36,137 nucleotides of DNA, taken from NCBI GenBank assembly GCA_902805855.1, contig CADCUJ010000039.1, forward strand, positions 1-36,137, read 5' to 3'. Of this stretch, positions 25,780-33,679 are shown one piece after another. Source of the stretch: an uncultured Nocardioidaceae bacterium. GTDB taxonomy: Bacteria > Actinomycetota > Actinomycetes > Propionibacteriales > Nocardioidaceae. How positions within the stretch are numbered: position 1 is the first letter of the stretch; the number at the start of each line of letters is the position of its first letter. A program made the translations under genes and the position numbers. The notes under the pieces are model-generated. The model did no database searches. It was not told the DNA's origin and worked only from the letters and a program-made list of their open reading frames with translations.

Positions 25780-26654
25780 CGGGCAGCCTTGGGCTGGGTC
25801 GCGTAGCGCAGGTCGAGCCGGGTGGCCGCTGGCAAGGTGAGGTTCTCCTCGGAGGTCATGTCGAACCGCAGACCGAAGGTTGCCTGTAGATCCAACCACT
25901 CGGCTCCGTGGTCGGACTCGACGAAACGCGCGGGAATCGAGTTCGGGTCACCGATGGCCGAGACGACGTACGGCCTGGCCAACGAGCGGTAGTTCACGGT
26001 GATCGCGGAGCCGGCATGGCGGATCGCGCTCAGGTTCGTCAGCCGCTGGCCGTTGATGGAGATCGCCTCGGCACCGGAGGCCCACAGGCCGTTCACCAGC
26101 TTCTGCAAGTCCTTGTCGAGCACCTCCTGCTGCGCGCTCGAGGCGTTGGGAGCATCGTCCACGACCACACGCACCCCGGGCCCCGCCACCGGCAGCGAGC
26201 CGGTGTTCGTGCCGAGGCGAGCCAGCCTGTTCGAGACGGCCTGGCCCTCGCTGGTCGCGGCGAAGTACCGGGCCTCCAGCTGCTCGACCTCTCGACGCAC
26301 GGACTGGATCCGCTCCCGGGTCGACTCCACGTCGGCGCTGCGCGCCTGGATCTGGGTGATCAGCTCGTCCCGGTCCTGCGCCGCGGACACGGCGTTGCGA
26401 GATGTCTGCACCGCGGCGGTGACGATCAGCACCCCGAACAGCGCCAAGACCACCAGTGCGGTCGCGTGGGAACGTCGCGACCGCGGTCCGGCGTGGGCGC
26501 CCACGTCGTCTCGCCGGGAGGCGTGCGCATAGTCCTCGTCCAAGGAGAACGCCGTGACCCGGTCGAGCAGATCCGGATGCGTCGGCGCCGGCCGCGAGCC
26601 CGTGGTACCGCTGTGCGACCCCCTGTCCGACCGCCTGTCCGACTCAGCCGACAT
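25776..26654 (-). CDS. DUF881 membrane-anchored protein, first copy (Rv1823-like)
   Basis: A 292-residue protein with a polar cytoplasmic N-terminus of about 60 residues, one membrane segment at 64–83 (ATALVVLALFGVLIVTAAV) and a coiled coil at about 90–135. An extracytoplasmic DUF881 domain carries SLPVAGPGVRVVVDD, LVNGLWASGAEAISINGQRLT and YVVSAIGDP. It is a paralog of the protein two genes downstream. The ATG start lies inside the end of the phosphatidyltransferase gene (11-base overlap) and its stop overlaps sbp (ATGA), so four genes are tightly coupled. Confidence 0.9.
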   Translation of the reverse strand: MSAESDRRSDRGSHSGTTGSRPAPTHPDLLDRVTAFSLDEDYAHASRRDDVGAHAGPRSRRSHATALVVLALFGVLIVTAAVQTSRNAVSAAQDRDELITQIQARSADVESTRERIQSVRREVEQLEARYFAATSEGQAVSNRLARLGTNTGSLPVAGPGVRVVVDDAPNASSAQQEVLDKDLQKLVNGLWASGAEAISINGQRLTNLSAIRHAGSAITVNYRSLARPYVVSAIGDPNSIPARFVESDHGAEWLDLQATFGLRFDMTSEENLTLPAATRLDLRYATQPKAAR

Positions 26655-27258
26655 CGGGTGCGACCGCCCTCCGTTCGTGGTCGGCCATCAGCTTGCGGAC
26701 CTGCCAGGCGTAGAGGAGCCCGGCCCACCAGTACAGGCCGGTCCCCCAGATCGCGAATGCCCAGCCGAAGACCTCGGCAAGTGTTGCCACGACGCCGTCG
26801 CCGTCACCGAGCAGCAGCAGGGGGAAGGCGTAGAGCAGGTTCGCCGTCGCCGCCTTGCCGAGGAAATGGACCGGGAGCGCGCTGTACCCGCGGGTCCGCA
26901 GCAGGGGCACCAGGCCCCACAGGAACAGATCACGTGCCGGCAGCAGGAATGCCAACCACCAGGGGATGATGTCACGCCAGGCGAGACCGAAGACCACGGC
27001 GAGGATGTAGAGGCGGTCGGCGACCGGGTCGAGGATCTCGCCGACCTTCGAGGTCTGGTTGAGGCGGCGGGCAAGGTAGCCGTCGACCCAGTCGGTGAAG
27101 CCGGAGAGCATCAACAGCCCGAAGGCCCAGCCGTCGGCCTCCGGACCCAGCACCAGCCACAAGAACAGCGGCACGCCCGCCAGCCGGATGATGCTGATGA
27201 TGTTGGGAATCGTCAGGACCCGGTTGGTTTCCACCAACTCCGCGTCCCGCCTGCTCAC
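26644..27258 (-). CDS. CDP-alcohol phosphatidyltransferase (Rv1822/PgsA2-like)
   Basis: A 204-residue polytopic membrane enzyme with the complete CDP-alcohol phosphotransferase signature D56-xx-DG-xx-AR-x8-G-xxx-D77-xxx-D81 (DWVDGYLARR … VGEILDPVADR). The family joins a CDP-activated lipid to an alcohol. The likely product is phosphatidylglycerol phosphate or cardiolipin, judging from the M. tuberculosis counterpart, but the alcohol cannot be read from the sequence. It is the first gene of the minus-strand block. The start is GTG 27258 with GAGGAG a few bases upstream and a TAGGCT -10 at 27303–27298. Confidence 0.9.
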   Translation of the reverse strand: MSRRDAELVETNRVLTIPNIISIIRLAGVPLFLWLVLGPEADGWAFGLLMLSGFTDWVDGYLARRLNQTSKVGEILDPVADRLYILAVVFGLAWRDIIPWWLAFLLPARDLFLWGLVPLLRTRGYSALPVHFLGKAATANLLYAFPLLLLGDGDGVVATLAEVFGWAFAIWGTGLYWWAGLLYAWQVRKLMADHERRAVAPDVG

Positions 27259-27297
27259 CGTCGTCTCCTCGGCCGAACCTCATGTGTCCTGGGCAAC

Positions 27298-27303
27298 AGC
27301 CTA
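27298..27303 (-). promoter_or_regulatory. Putative -10 for the phosphatidyltransferase–DUF881–sbp operon
   Basis: TAGGCT on the minus strand would start transcription near 27291, about 33 bases before the GTG at 27258, leaving room for the GAGGAG ribosome site. No clear -35 is seen. Confidence 0.35.
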
Positions 27304-27360
27304 GTGGGTTTGGCCGCGCAGTCTCGGCACCCGCCGAGCGCCCTCGAGCAGACTGGTGGC

Positions 27361-28299
27361 ATGCGCATCCACCTCGACACGGACTTCGCCGGCGACCCCG
27401 ATGACGCATGTGCGCTGGCCATGGTGCTGGGCTGGCCAGGAGCCCAGCTGGTGGGTGTGACCACCACAGCCGACCCCGACGGCAGGCGAGCTGGCTACGT
27501 CGATCTCGTGCTCCGCCTGCTGGGTGCCTCTGGAGTGCCGGTCGCTGTGGGCAGCGGCAGGTCACTGTCCGGCCGGCCGATGGGCCGGCTTCCGGCGCAT
27601 GCACGGTTCTGGGGCGATGCGGATGAGCCGCCGCCGATGCGCGGCTCCGCCGACACCGGGGCAGCGCTCGACCTGTTGGCGGACAGCGTGCAGGCAGGCG
27701 CCACGATCGTGGCCATTGGTCCGTACACGAACCTGGGACGGCTGCACCGAGCGCGGCCCGACGTACTGTCCGAGGCGCGGGTGGTGACGATGGGTGGTTG
27801 GGCGCTGCCGTTCCCGGCCGGCTACCCGAGGTGGGGTCCGGAGCGGGACTGGAACGTCCGCTGTGACGTCGATGCCGCCCTCGCCGTCTTCGGCAGCCAG
27901 GCTGATCTCACCTTCGTCCCGTGCGCCGCGGCAGCGGCTGCCTGGCTGCGTACGTCGGACCTTCCGCGCCTGCGGGCGAGCGGACCGGTCGGGAGGCTCC
28001 TTGGCGAGCAGGCGCTCGCCCGCTCGGAGAGGGCCGACCATGCCAGGCTCGGCCGCGAGCACAGCGCGCTTCCCGACGACCTGGCCAACTTCCACTGGGA
28101 CCCCGTCGCGTGCGCGGTCGCACTCGGCTGGACGGGTGCGCAACAAGAGGTGATGGAGCTGCGGTCATCCGCCGTGAACGGCTCGTTGCGTTTCGACCGG
28201 CATCCCGGCGGGCGCCGGACCTCGGTCGTCACGGCCGTGGACGGGACTGCGTTCGCCGAGACCTGGCTGGCCTGCGTGGAGAGGGCCCAGCTGGCGTGA
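27361..28299 (+). CDS. Inosine/uridine-preferring nucleoside hydrolase family protein
   Basis: A 312-residue nucleoside hydrolase. The N-terminal Asp cluster that binds calcium and ribose is HLDTDFAGDPDDACAL (D6, D8, D14, D15), in the variant with a two-residue insertion. VAIGPYTNLGRL, MGGW, a WNVRCDVDAA block and the late NFHWDPVACAVAL Asp also match the family. Such enzymes split N-glycosidic bonds of ribonucleosides for purine or pyrimidine salvage; base preference is unknown. The frame is open for another 800 bases upstream, but that part is antisense to the phosphatidyltransferase. The ATG at 27361 starts the family domain directly, and CAGACT, a weak -10, sits 6 bases before it. Confidence 0.9.
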   Translation: MRIHLDTDFAGDPDDACALAMVLGWPGAQLVGVTTTADPDGRRAGYVDLVLRLLGASGVPVAVGSGRSLSGRPMGRLPAHARFWGDADEPPPMRGSADTGAALDLLADSVQAGATIVAIGPYTNLGRLHRARPDVLSEARVVTMGGWALPFPAGYPRWGPERDWNVRCDVDAALAVFGSQADLTFVPCAAAAAAWLRTSDLPRLRASGPVGRLLGEQALARSERADHARLGREHSALPDDLANFHWDPVACAVALGWTGAQQEVMELRSSAVNGSLRFDRHPGGRRTSVVTAVDGTAFAETWLACVERAQLA

Positions 28300-28342
28300 G
28301 CCGGCCTGCATGGACCGGGACTGATCCGGGTACCCGCCGCCC

Positions 28343-28492
28343 ATGAGCCAGACACCAAGTGGTGAGCGGATCGAGAAGGTCGATGACGTCTCCGCGGCCG
28401 ACGTCGCGGACCGGGTGGACAAGGATCCTGACGAGCAGGAGAACCGCGAGGAGACCTCGGCTTCCGAGGGTCAGCCGCTGACCGACAAGTAG
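28343..28492 (+). CDS. Small acidic hypothetical protein
   Basis: A 49-residue ORF (MSQTPSGERIEKVDDVSAAD to QPLTDK) rich in Asp and Glu (about 16 acidic residues), with no hydrophobic segment and no Cys. It is probably disordered and cytoplasmic. I do not recognise a function. Support for it being real is its codon use, which follows the local GC-rich third-position pattern, and TACCCG exactly 6 bases before the ATG, a near-match to the leaderless -10 pattern of this window. It lies 43 bases after the nucleoside hydrolase and converges on a zinc-ribbon gene. Confidence 0.6.
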   Translation: MSQTPSGERIEKVDDVSAADVADRVDKDPDEQENREETSASEGQPLTDK

Positions 28493-28513
28493 CGGGCGGC
28501 TACGCGCGGCGGG

Positions 28514-28726
28514 TCACACCTGTGCGCCGGCACCGCCGTGGCAGTCCGGGTTGGGGCAGTGGCTGACTGCCACCATCTCCCCTGGGTTGAACTCCGAGCG
28601 CTGCTCATCACGCTCCTGGGTCACATCAGGAGTCTCTGCCAAGTCGACGGTGCCGGAGACCATCTCGCTCCCGCAGTGCGGACACGTTGCGGTCTGGAGG
28701 TTCCGGTCGCCCGGTTGCTCGCTCAT
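28514..28726 (-). CDS. Small zinc-ribbon protein
   Basis: A 70-residue protein with a four-Cys zinc ribbon: CPHCGSEM near residue 17 and HCPNPDCHGG near the C-terminus, separated by an acidic linker. No other domain is present. Such proteins often bind nucleic acid or protein, but nothing here shows which. The ATG at 28726 is preferred over the GTG at 28732 because TAACCG lies 6 bases upstream of it. It is divergent from the protease–esterase gene, with 124 bases between. Confidence 0.75.
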   Translation of the reverse strand: MSEQPGDRNLQTATCPHCGSEMVSGTVDLAETPDVTQERDEQRSEFNPGEMVAVSHCPNPDCHGGAGAQV

Positions 28727-28826
28727 GCGCACCGGTTACCCCATGCCCGGGTGCCTAACCTGCTGGCCGCTGCTGCGATGCACTGGCGGTGCACAGCGAG
28801 CATCGCGACGACCTCGAGCCGAGGAG

Positions 28827-28832
28827 TAGGTT
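28827..28832 (+). promoter_or_regulatory. Putative -10 of the protease–esterase gene
   Basis: TAGGTT would start transcription near 28839, immediately before the strong ribosome site GGAGGGG (28841–28847) that serves the ATG at 28851. The rest of the 28727–28850 spacer shows nothing else I can support. Confidence 0.4.
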
Positions 28833-28850
28833 GAGGCACCGGAGGGGCGG

Positions 28851-30932
28851 ATGAGCATTCTGGGTGACCACCTGCGCGAAGCGCGCCGAGAGCAGTGGGA
28901 CCAGGCGCGGGAGCGCTTCGACGGCTCGGCCGCCGCGCGGGCCGCCCACGAGCGGGAGCGCCAAGAGCGCGGTGTGCGGATCACCGACACCGTCGAGGAG
29001 CTCCGTCCCCGGGTCGAGCGGTTGCTGCAGCACAACGAGGCGCCTCCGCGGGTCGTGGTCGAGACCGCCCTGCGGGAGACTGCCGACGAGCGAGCTGCGC
29101 TCGAGCGCATCGTCGGCGCGACCAACGACATGCAGCCCTGGAACTTCCTCCCTCGTGGCGCTCGCGCCGCCACGTCCGTTGCCCGGATCTCCGCCGTGGA
29201 AGGCGGCCGGGAACTCCCCCTTGGCACCGGCTTCCTGGTCTCCGCCCGCCTGCTGATGACCAACAACCACGTGCTGCCCGACGAGGGGTCGGCCGGCGAC
29301 GCGATCGTGGAGTTCGCCGTCGAGCTGGACGTCGACCAGACACCCTGTACACCGGTCCGCTACAAGCTGGAGCCGGAGGCGTTCTTCGTCACCGACCAGC
29401 ATCTCGACATGACGCTGGTGCTCGTGCGACCCGCTGCCGACGGGCGTAACGCCGGGGACCGGTTCGGCTACAACCAGCTCATCCGTGAGCAGGGCAAGAT
29501 CGTCAACGGCGAGAACGTCAACGTCGTGGGGCACCCGATGGGTCGCCAGAAGGAGATCTCCATCCGGGACAACGGCCTGCAGCTGCAGATCACCGAGTTC
29601 CTCCAGTACCTCGCGGACACCGAGCCAGGGAACTCCGGGTCGCCGGTGTACAACGACCAGTGGGAGGTCGTGGCGCTGCACCACTCCGGGGTCCCCAGAA
29701 AGGACCGCGAGGGCCGCACCTTGCGCAAGGACGGCGCCGTCTGGCGAAGCGGTGACGGGGACGACGCGATCGACTGGGTTGCCAACGAGGGTGCCAGGGT
29801 CAGTGTGATCCTCAAGCACCTGTCCGGCCTGGACCTCCCGGCGGCACAGGCACAGGTGCTCCGCGAGCTGGGCCCCGAGGCCGGTTGGCCGTCGACGACG
29901 TCGGTCGCCACGACTGTGTCTGGTCCAGCCAGGCGGAGGCCACGGGCGAGCGCATCGACCCCAAGGGCCGGTCGTGAGTCCGTGGGCGTCCAGGGCGCTG
30001 ACCCTGGTGACACGCACCTGGTGTTCCTGCACGGACGCAGCCAGCCGGGCATGCACCCGACGATGCTCCGGAACTCGTGGGTCGCCGGGCTGAACGCCGG
30101 GCTCACGTTGGGCGACCTGCCACCGCTCGCCCCGCGCGACGTGTGGTTCCCCTACTACGGCGACCGGCTGGTCGAGTCGGCGGCCTCGCTCGAGCTGCCA
30201 GGCCCACCCAGGTCCCGGTCCTACGAGACCGCCCACGCCCTGGCGCCCCCCGACGATGCGGCCCGTGCGGCCTACGAGCAGATGATCGACCAGGCCGCGA
30301 GCCGTGCCGGGATGCCCGACGTGCTGGGCGACCCCGATGGTGGCGGTCCGGGTGGGGCTGAGGAGAGCCTCGATGGTCTGGCCGGGCTCACCAGCAGCCT
30401 CCTCCAGCGCCGGCTGAGTTGGCTGGCAGGACGCAGTGGGCTCGACGAAGCGGTGGTCGCACAGGTGTTCAGCGACGTCGCGGTCTACCTGGCTCGTGAG
30501 GGTGTCCGCGACGCAGTGCTCGACACGGTGGCAGAGACGGTGCCGACCTCCGGAAGCATCGTGCTGGTGAGCCACAGTCTCGGCACCGTGGTCGGGATGG
30601 ACATGCTGAGCCGGTTGTCACCCGGTGTGGACGTCGCCCTCCTCGTCACCGTCGGCAGTCCCCTGGGAATGGGGGCGGTACACAACCGGCTGCTGGCCGA
30701 CGGCCCACAGCACCCGGAGCGGGTGCAGCACTGGGTCAACGCGTGGAGCGCTGCCGACGCCGTGTCCATCGGATGCCCGCTGAGGGGGACGTGGGGCGGC
30801 AGCGTCCAGGAGATCTTGACCGGCAACCGGCGTGAGCGCGCCCACGACATCAAGGAGTACCTGTCGGACGTCGATGTGGCCCGACACATCGGGACCGCTC
30901 TCGGCCACGATGCCACTGGTCACCCGGGCTGA
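28851..30932 (+). CDS. Fusion of V8/trypsin-like serine protease and alpha/beta hydrolase
   Basis: A 693-residue protein without signal peptide or membrane segment. Residues 1–110 are helical and charged, ending in a block around NDMQPWNFLPRGARAA that precedes the protease. Residues 112–325 are a trypsin/V8-like protease: GTGFLV, then TNNHVL (H140), HLDMTLV (D186) and TEPGNSGSPVY (S262), a full catalytic triad. A Ser/Arg/Pro-rich linker (345–382) follows. Residues 388–685 look like an alpha/beta hydrolase: VFLHGRSQPG (oxyanion region), VSHSLGTVVG (nucleophile S576), and probable acid D636 and base H665. V8-like proteases of this kind occur in bacterial conflict and programmed-death systems, but a role here is inference. 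The reading frame is continuous and the start has GGAGGGG plus a nearby -10. Confidence 0.88.
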   Translation: MSILGDHLREARREQWDQARERFDGSAAARAAHERERQERGVRITDTVEELRPRVERLLQHNEAPPRVVVETALRETADERAALERIVGATNDMQPWNFLPRGARAATSVARISAVEGGRELPLGTGFLVSARLLMTNNHVLPDEGSAGDAIVEFAVELDVDQTPCTPVRYKLEPEAFFVTDQHLDMTLVLVRPAADGRNAGDRFGYNQLIREQGKIVNGENVNVVGHPMGRQKEISIRDNGLQLQITEFLQYLADTEPGNSGSPVYNDQWEVVALHHSGVPRKDREGRTLRKDGAVWRSGDGDDAIDWVANEGARVSVILKHLSGLDLPAAQAQVLRELGPEAGWPSTTSVATTVSGPARRRPRASASTPRAGRESVGVQGADPGDTHLVFLHGRSQPGMHPTMLRNSWVAGLNAGLTLGDLPPLAPRDVWFPYYGDRLVESAASLELPGPPRSRSYETAHALAPPDDAARAAYEQMIDQAASRAGMPDVLGDPDGGGPGGAEESLDGLAGLTSSLLQRRLSWLAGRSGLDEAVVAQVFSDVAVYLAREGVRDAVLDTVAETVPTSGSIVLVSHSLGTVVGMDMLSRLSPGVDVALLVTVGSPLGMGAVHNRLLADGPQHPERVQHWVNAWSAADAVSIGCPLRGTWGGSVQEILTGNRRERAHDIKEYLSDVDVARHIGTALGHDATGHPG

Positions 30933-30967
30933 GCCCTGCGCGGTGAGGTACAGAAGCCCGCCGTTCG

Positions 30968-31984
30968 TCACCAGCCGATGGAGGAGAAGATCGCGTTGGT
31001 GATCGGTCCGGGCGTGCGGATCGTCTCGCCGCGGTTGATCACCGGGGTCATCAGCGCGTTCGGGCTGCCCGGCTTGTACGTCGCCTCGTTCAGGTGGCTG
31101 TAGCTGCTTCCCGGCTGCCACCGTGACGGCGCGAAGAGCCGAGCGCGGTTGCCGCTGTTGCTGTTGCGCACCGCGCGAGTGTCGAAGTACACCCCGTTGC
31201 TCCTCAGCTGGTTGCCGAGCTGGGTGGAGCGGTTGGGGAAGGCGAGCAGCGCTGTGCCGGCGGTGTTCTCGGTGAACCGGTCGTAGGAGATCGGGAACCC
31301 CCCTGTGCGCACGCTGCCGCGGCCGTCCCGCACCTCACCCGCGCCCAGGAAGCCCAGCCCGTGGCCCAGCTCGTGGAGCACCACAGCGGTGAAGTCGATC
31401 TTGCGACCGGGAGCGGCTCCCGCGCCGAACCACCAGCCGTCGAAGGAGCTGCTGAACTGCGCTACGACGTCCGCATCGGCACTCAGCTGTCGGCCGGCAC
31501 GCTTGTTCGCGATCGCCTCGGGATACCAGGTGCTCGGCGCGGGAGCGCCGGCGAAGTCACGCCACAGGCTGCCCGGTCCGGCCGAGCCCAGGGCTCCGGG
31601 CGGCAGCGGTCCGAAGCTGGCATCGACAGTGATCGGGACACTCGAGGTGACCTGGGTGGCCCAGATGTCGGCCGCGCGTTGGAACGCCGTCCGCGCCTCG
31701 GCGGAGAAGCCGCTGTAGCGGATGTTGAAGGTGGCTGTGGCGACCTGCCTGGCAGATGGTCGCGCCCGCAACGAGCCCACCACGCCCTGCTCGGTCGCGT
31801 TGCCGAGGCGGACTTCGCTGCGAACGGCTGCCCGCGAGGCCGCGGCACCGAATCCGTCCTCCGCGGTGGCACCGGCGGCCGTCGGCGTGGCGGCCAAGGT
31901 CGCGAGCAGGACCAGCGGAGCGGCCGTGAGGACGGCGACCTTCCGGCGAGTGCTCGTGGGGGTGGGACGCATCCTCGGGCTCAT
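30968..31984 (-). CDS. Secreted HExxH zinc metalloprotease
   Basis: A 338-residue protein with a signal peptide (about 1–40: basic start, AAPLVLLATLAATPTAAGA). A protease domain carries VVLHELGHGLGFLG (H204, E205, H208) and a likely Met-turn in NALMTPVINRGE. The C-terminal blocks LFAPSRWQPGSSYSHLNE and GPITNAIFSSIGW belong to a recognisable family of secreted bacterial metalloproteases. The position of the third metzincin ligand (residue 214) is Gly, so the third zinc ligand must come from elsewhere. The start at ATG 31984 has GGGAGAG just upstream; an internal ATG at 31972 is less likely. TAGGGT at 32033–32028 could be its -10. It converges on the protease–esterase gene with a 35-base gap. 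Confidence 0.85.
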   Translation of the reverse strand: MSPRMRPTPTSTRRKVAVLTAAPLVLLATLAATPTAAGATAEDGFGAAASRAAVRSEVRLGNATEQGVVGSLRARPSARQVATATFNIRYSGFSAEARTAFQRAADIWATQVTSSVPITVDASFGPLPPGALGSAGPGSLWRDFAGAPAPSTWYPEAIANKRAGRQLSADADVVAQFSSSFDGWWFGAGAAPGRKIDFTAVVLHELGHGLGFLGAGEVRDGRGSVRTGGFPISYDRFTENTAGTALLAFPNRSTQLGNQLRSNGVYFDTRAVRNSNSGNRARLFAPSRWQPGSSYSHLNEATYKPGSPNALMTPVINRGETIRTPGPITNAIFSSIGW

Positions 31985-32027
31985 CGCTCTCCCATCTCGG
32001 CCGGGCCAAGGCCGGCCCGTCGCGGTG

Positions 32028-32033
32028 ACCCTA
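32028..32033 (-). promoter_or_regulatory. Putative -10 of the metalloprotease gene
   Basis: TAGGGT on the minus strand would start transcription near 32021, giving a leader of about 37 bases that contains the GGGAGAG ribosome site. Confidence 0.3.
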
Positions 32034-32068
32034 GTGCGCGCGAGGCGCAGGCGCGGCCGAACCGGGCA

Positions 32069-32956
32069 TCATTTACCCAGTGCGTCGGCACGGATCATGA
32101 CCGCGTCGAACTCGATGACCCGCAGGGTGGGCCGGTCGACGATCACCGGGAACATGCCGGTCAGTGCGAAGCCCGCGGACTCGTAGGTCGCGATCTGCTC
32201 GGTCAACCTCGGCATTCCTTCGTACATCTGCACCGACGACACCTCCGACTGCATACCGATGACGTCCTGGATGCAGTCACCTGCGCCGGCGAAAGCCTGC
32301 AGGTCGTAGCCCTGGGTGTCGAGCTTGAGATAGACCCGAGGCTCGGTGATGCCGGCGATGGCCTCGGCGAACAGCTCGTCGAGCCGCCGGATCGAGACCG
32401 GCGCCGTCTCGCTGTCCCCGCGCAGCTTCGCGGCCCACGACTTGCCGAAGTCGCTCGGCGGGAGCAGTGAGCTCATCCGAGCCTGCCCGCCGGCGATGCT
32501 CATCTCTGTCTCCCCGCGCTCCTGACCGAGGGCACAGCGGAACACGCGCCACTCAGGATCTCGGGCAGCCGCCTTCTTGAGCCTCGCCGCCACCCCTGGC
32601 AGTGGCTCGAAGGAGACGATGCGCCCGGTGTAGCCGGCTCTGCGCAGCCGCTTGGCGTACTGCCCTCGGTTGGCGCCGACGTCGAGGACGCAGTTGATCT
32701 TCAGCCGGCGCAGCACCCAGGCGATGTGCTCCTCAGCGACATGCTTGAGCAGGCTGAGCTGCTCGGCGTACGTGCGGTCGACGAGCACGTCCCCCGACCG
32801 GGACTGCTGACGCACCAGCCAGCTGTCCTTGGCGAGCTGCTGCACCCGATGCCGCTGGCGACCGACGGACAACAGGACGGTTCGCGGCGTCAGCCGCGTG
32901 ATCTCGAGCCGGGACAGGCGACGCAAGTGCTCAGCTCGGCTCCGGGCGCCTTGCAC
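32069..32956 (-). CDS. FkbM-family SAM-dependent methyltransferase
   Basis: A 295-residue protein. After a basic 75-residue N-terminal region, the SAM-binding motif VLDVGANRGQY is at 90–100, followed by GRIVSFEPLPGVAARL (the acidic loop of FkbM proteins) and YLKLDTQGYDLQAFAGA. FkbM enzymes methylate hydroxyl groups on sugars, polyketides or glycans; the substrate is not evident. No glycosyltransferases are adjacent, so it is an orphan here. The start is GTG 32956, and TACGCT lies exactly 6 bases upstream, which indicates a leaderless mRNA. Confidence 0.9.
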   Translation of the reverse strand: MQGARSRAEHLRRLSRLEITRLTPRTVLLSVGRQRHRVQQLAKDSWLVRQQSRSGDVLVDRTYAEQLSLLKHVAEEHIAWVLRRLKINCVLDVGANRGQYAKRLRRAGYTGRIVSFEPLPGVAARLKKAAARDPEWRVFRCALGQERGETEMSIAGGQARMSSLLPPSDFGKSWAAKLRGDSETAPVSIRRLDELFAEAIAGITEPRVYLKLDTQGYDLQAFAGAGDCIQDVIGMQSEVSSVQMYEGMPRLTEQIATYESAGFALTGMFPVIVDRPTLRVIEFDAVMIRADALGK

Positions 32957-32962
32957 CGCCCC

Positions 32963-32968
32963 AGCGTA
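32963..32968 (-). promoter_or_regulatory. Leaderless -10 element of the FkbM gene
   Basis: TACGCT (32968–32963 on the minus strand), a TAnnnT hexamer 6 bases before the GTG start at 32956. Confidence 0.5.
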
Positions 32969-33020
32969 TTCCTAGTGCCCGACCGAAGTCATCCTCCGAC
33001 TGCAGGGCGGTGGCTCCGGT

Positions 33021-33515
33021 TCAGCGGGGCCGGTCAGACAACGGTCTCCGGTTTCGCCCGGACGGGGGCAGTACGAGCACGGCGGCGACCATGGCGAGTA
33101 CGACGCCGGCCGCGAAGATCGTGGCCAGGTGAACCTCGAGCGGCCCGCCGTTGTACATCGTCACGCCGACGGCTGTCAGCACGAGGCTGATCGCGGCTGG
33201 GCCGGACCAGTGCAGCCGCCGGAGCCCGGCGAGCACCAGCAACGCGGGCACGACGTACCAGACGATGCTCGCGGTGCCGAGCGCGTTGATCGCATCGGCT
33301 GCGGCCTGTGCGCCCGGTATTGCCGTCACCAGGCCGGGGAAGAACATCGCGCCGCAGTGGAAGGCCAGCCCGAGGAGACCGACGCCGGTCATCACGGCGT
33401 CGGGCACCGACAGCCGCTTGGCGAGACTGCTCAGTGGCAGCCCACCGAGCAGTAGCCGGGCGCCGATGACGAGGGCAACCAAGGCGATCAGGCTCAGCAC
33501 GAAGCTGGTGGACAC
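33021..33515 (-). CDS. Small integral membrane protein, unknown function
   Basis: A 164-residue protein with about five hydrophobic segments: near residues 4–25, 40–62, 80–100, 105–122 and 128–150, with a polar basic C-terminus (GRNRRPLSDRPR). I do not recognise a family. It starts with GTG 33515, with GAAGGG about 8 bases upstream. It is divergent from the cation/proton antiporter gene, with 164 bases between the starts. That spacer shows only the antiporter -10 and no other structure I can support. Confidence 0.75.
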   Translation of the reverse strand: MSTSFVLSLIALVALVIGARLLLGGLPLSSLAKRLSVPDAVMTGVGLLGLAFHCGAMFFPGLVTAIPGAQAAADAINALGTASIVWYVVPALLVLAGLRRLHWSGPAAISLVLTAVGVTMYNGGPLEVHLATIFAAGVVLAMVAAVLVLPPSGRNRRPLSDRPR

Positions 33516-33666
33516 GTCCGCACCCTTCGTTCTCAGCTGGCTGGAAGTCTGTCCTCACCGTACGCCGAGCCAGGGGCCCCAGCGCGGTCCTCGCGACGCT
33601 GGCGCCACGGTGTACGGCGTCTCGAGGCTCGTCCCACTCGGTCGCGCGCACGAACACTCGCTGTCC

Positions 33667-33672
33667 TAGATT
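33667..33672 (+). promoter_or_regulatory. Leaderless -10 element of the antiporter gene
   Basis: TAGATT ends 7 bases before the ATG at 33680, matching the leaderless pattern; it decides the start over the TTG at 33671, which lies inside the hexamer. Confidence 0.5.
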
Positions 33673-33679
33673 GCACTTC

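Noticed and set aside
26554-27360. Upstream extension of the nucleoside hydrolase by about 270 codons
   Set aside because: It is antisense to the phosphatidyltransferase and the start of DUF881; the family domain begins at ATG 27361.
28755-30575. A 606-codon open frame antisense to the protease–esterase gene
   Set aside because: The plus strand holds two complete catalytic triads, a ribosome site and a -10. The antisense translation is Pro/His/Val-rich without motifs.
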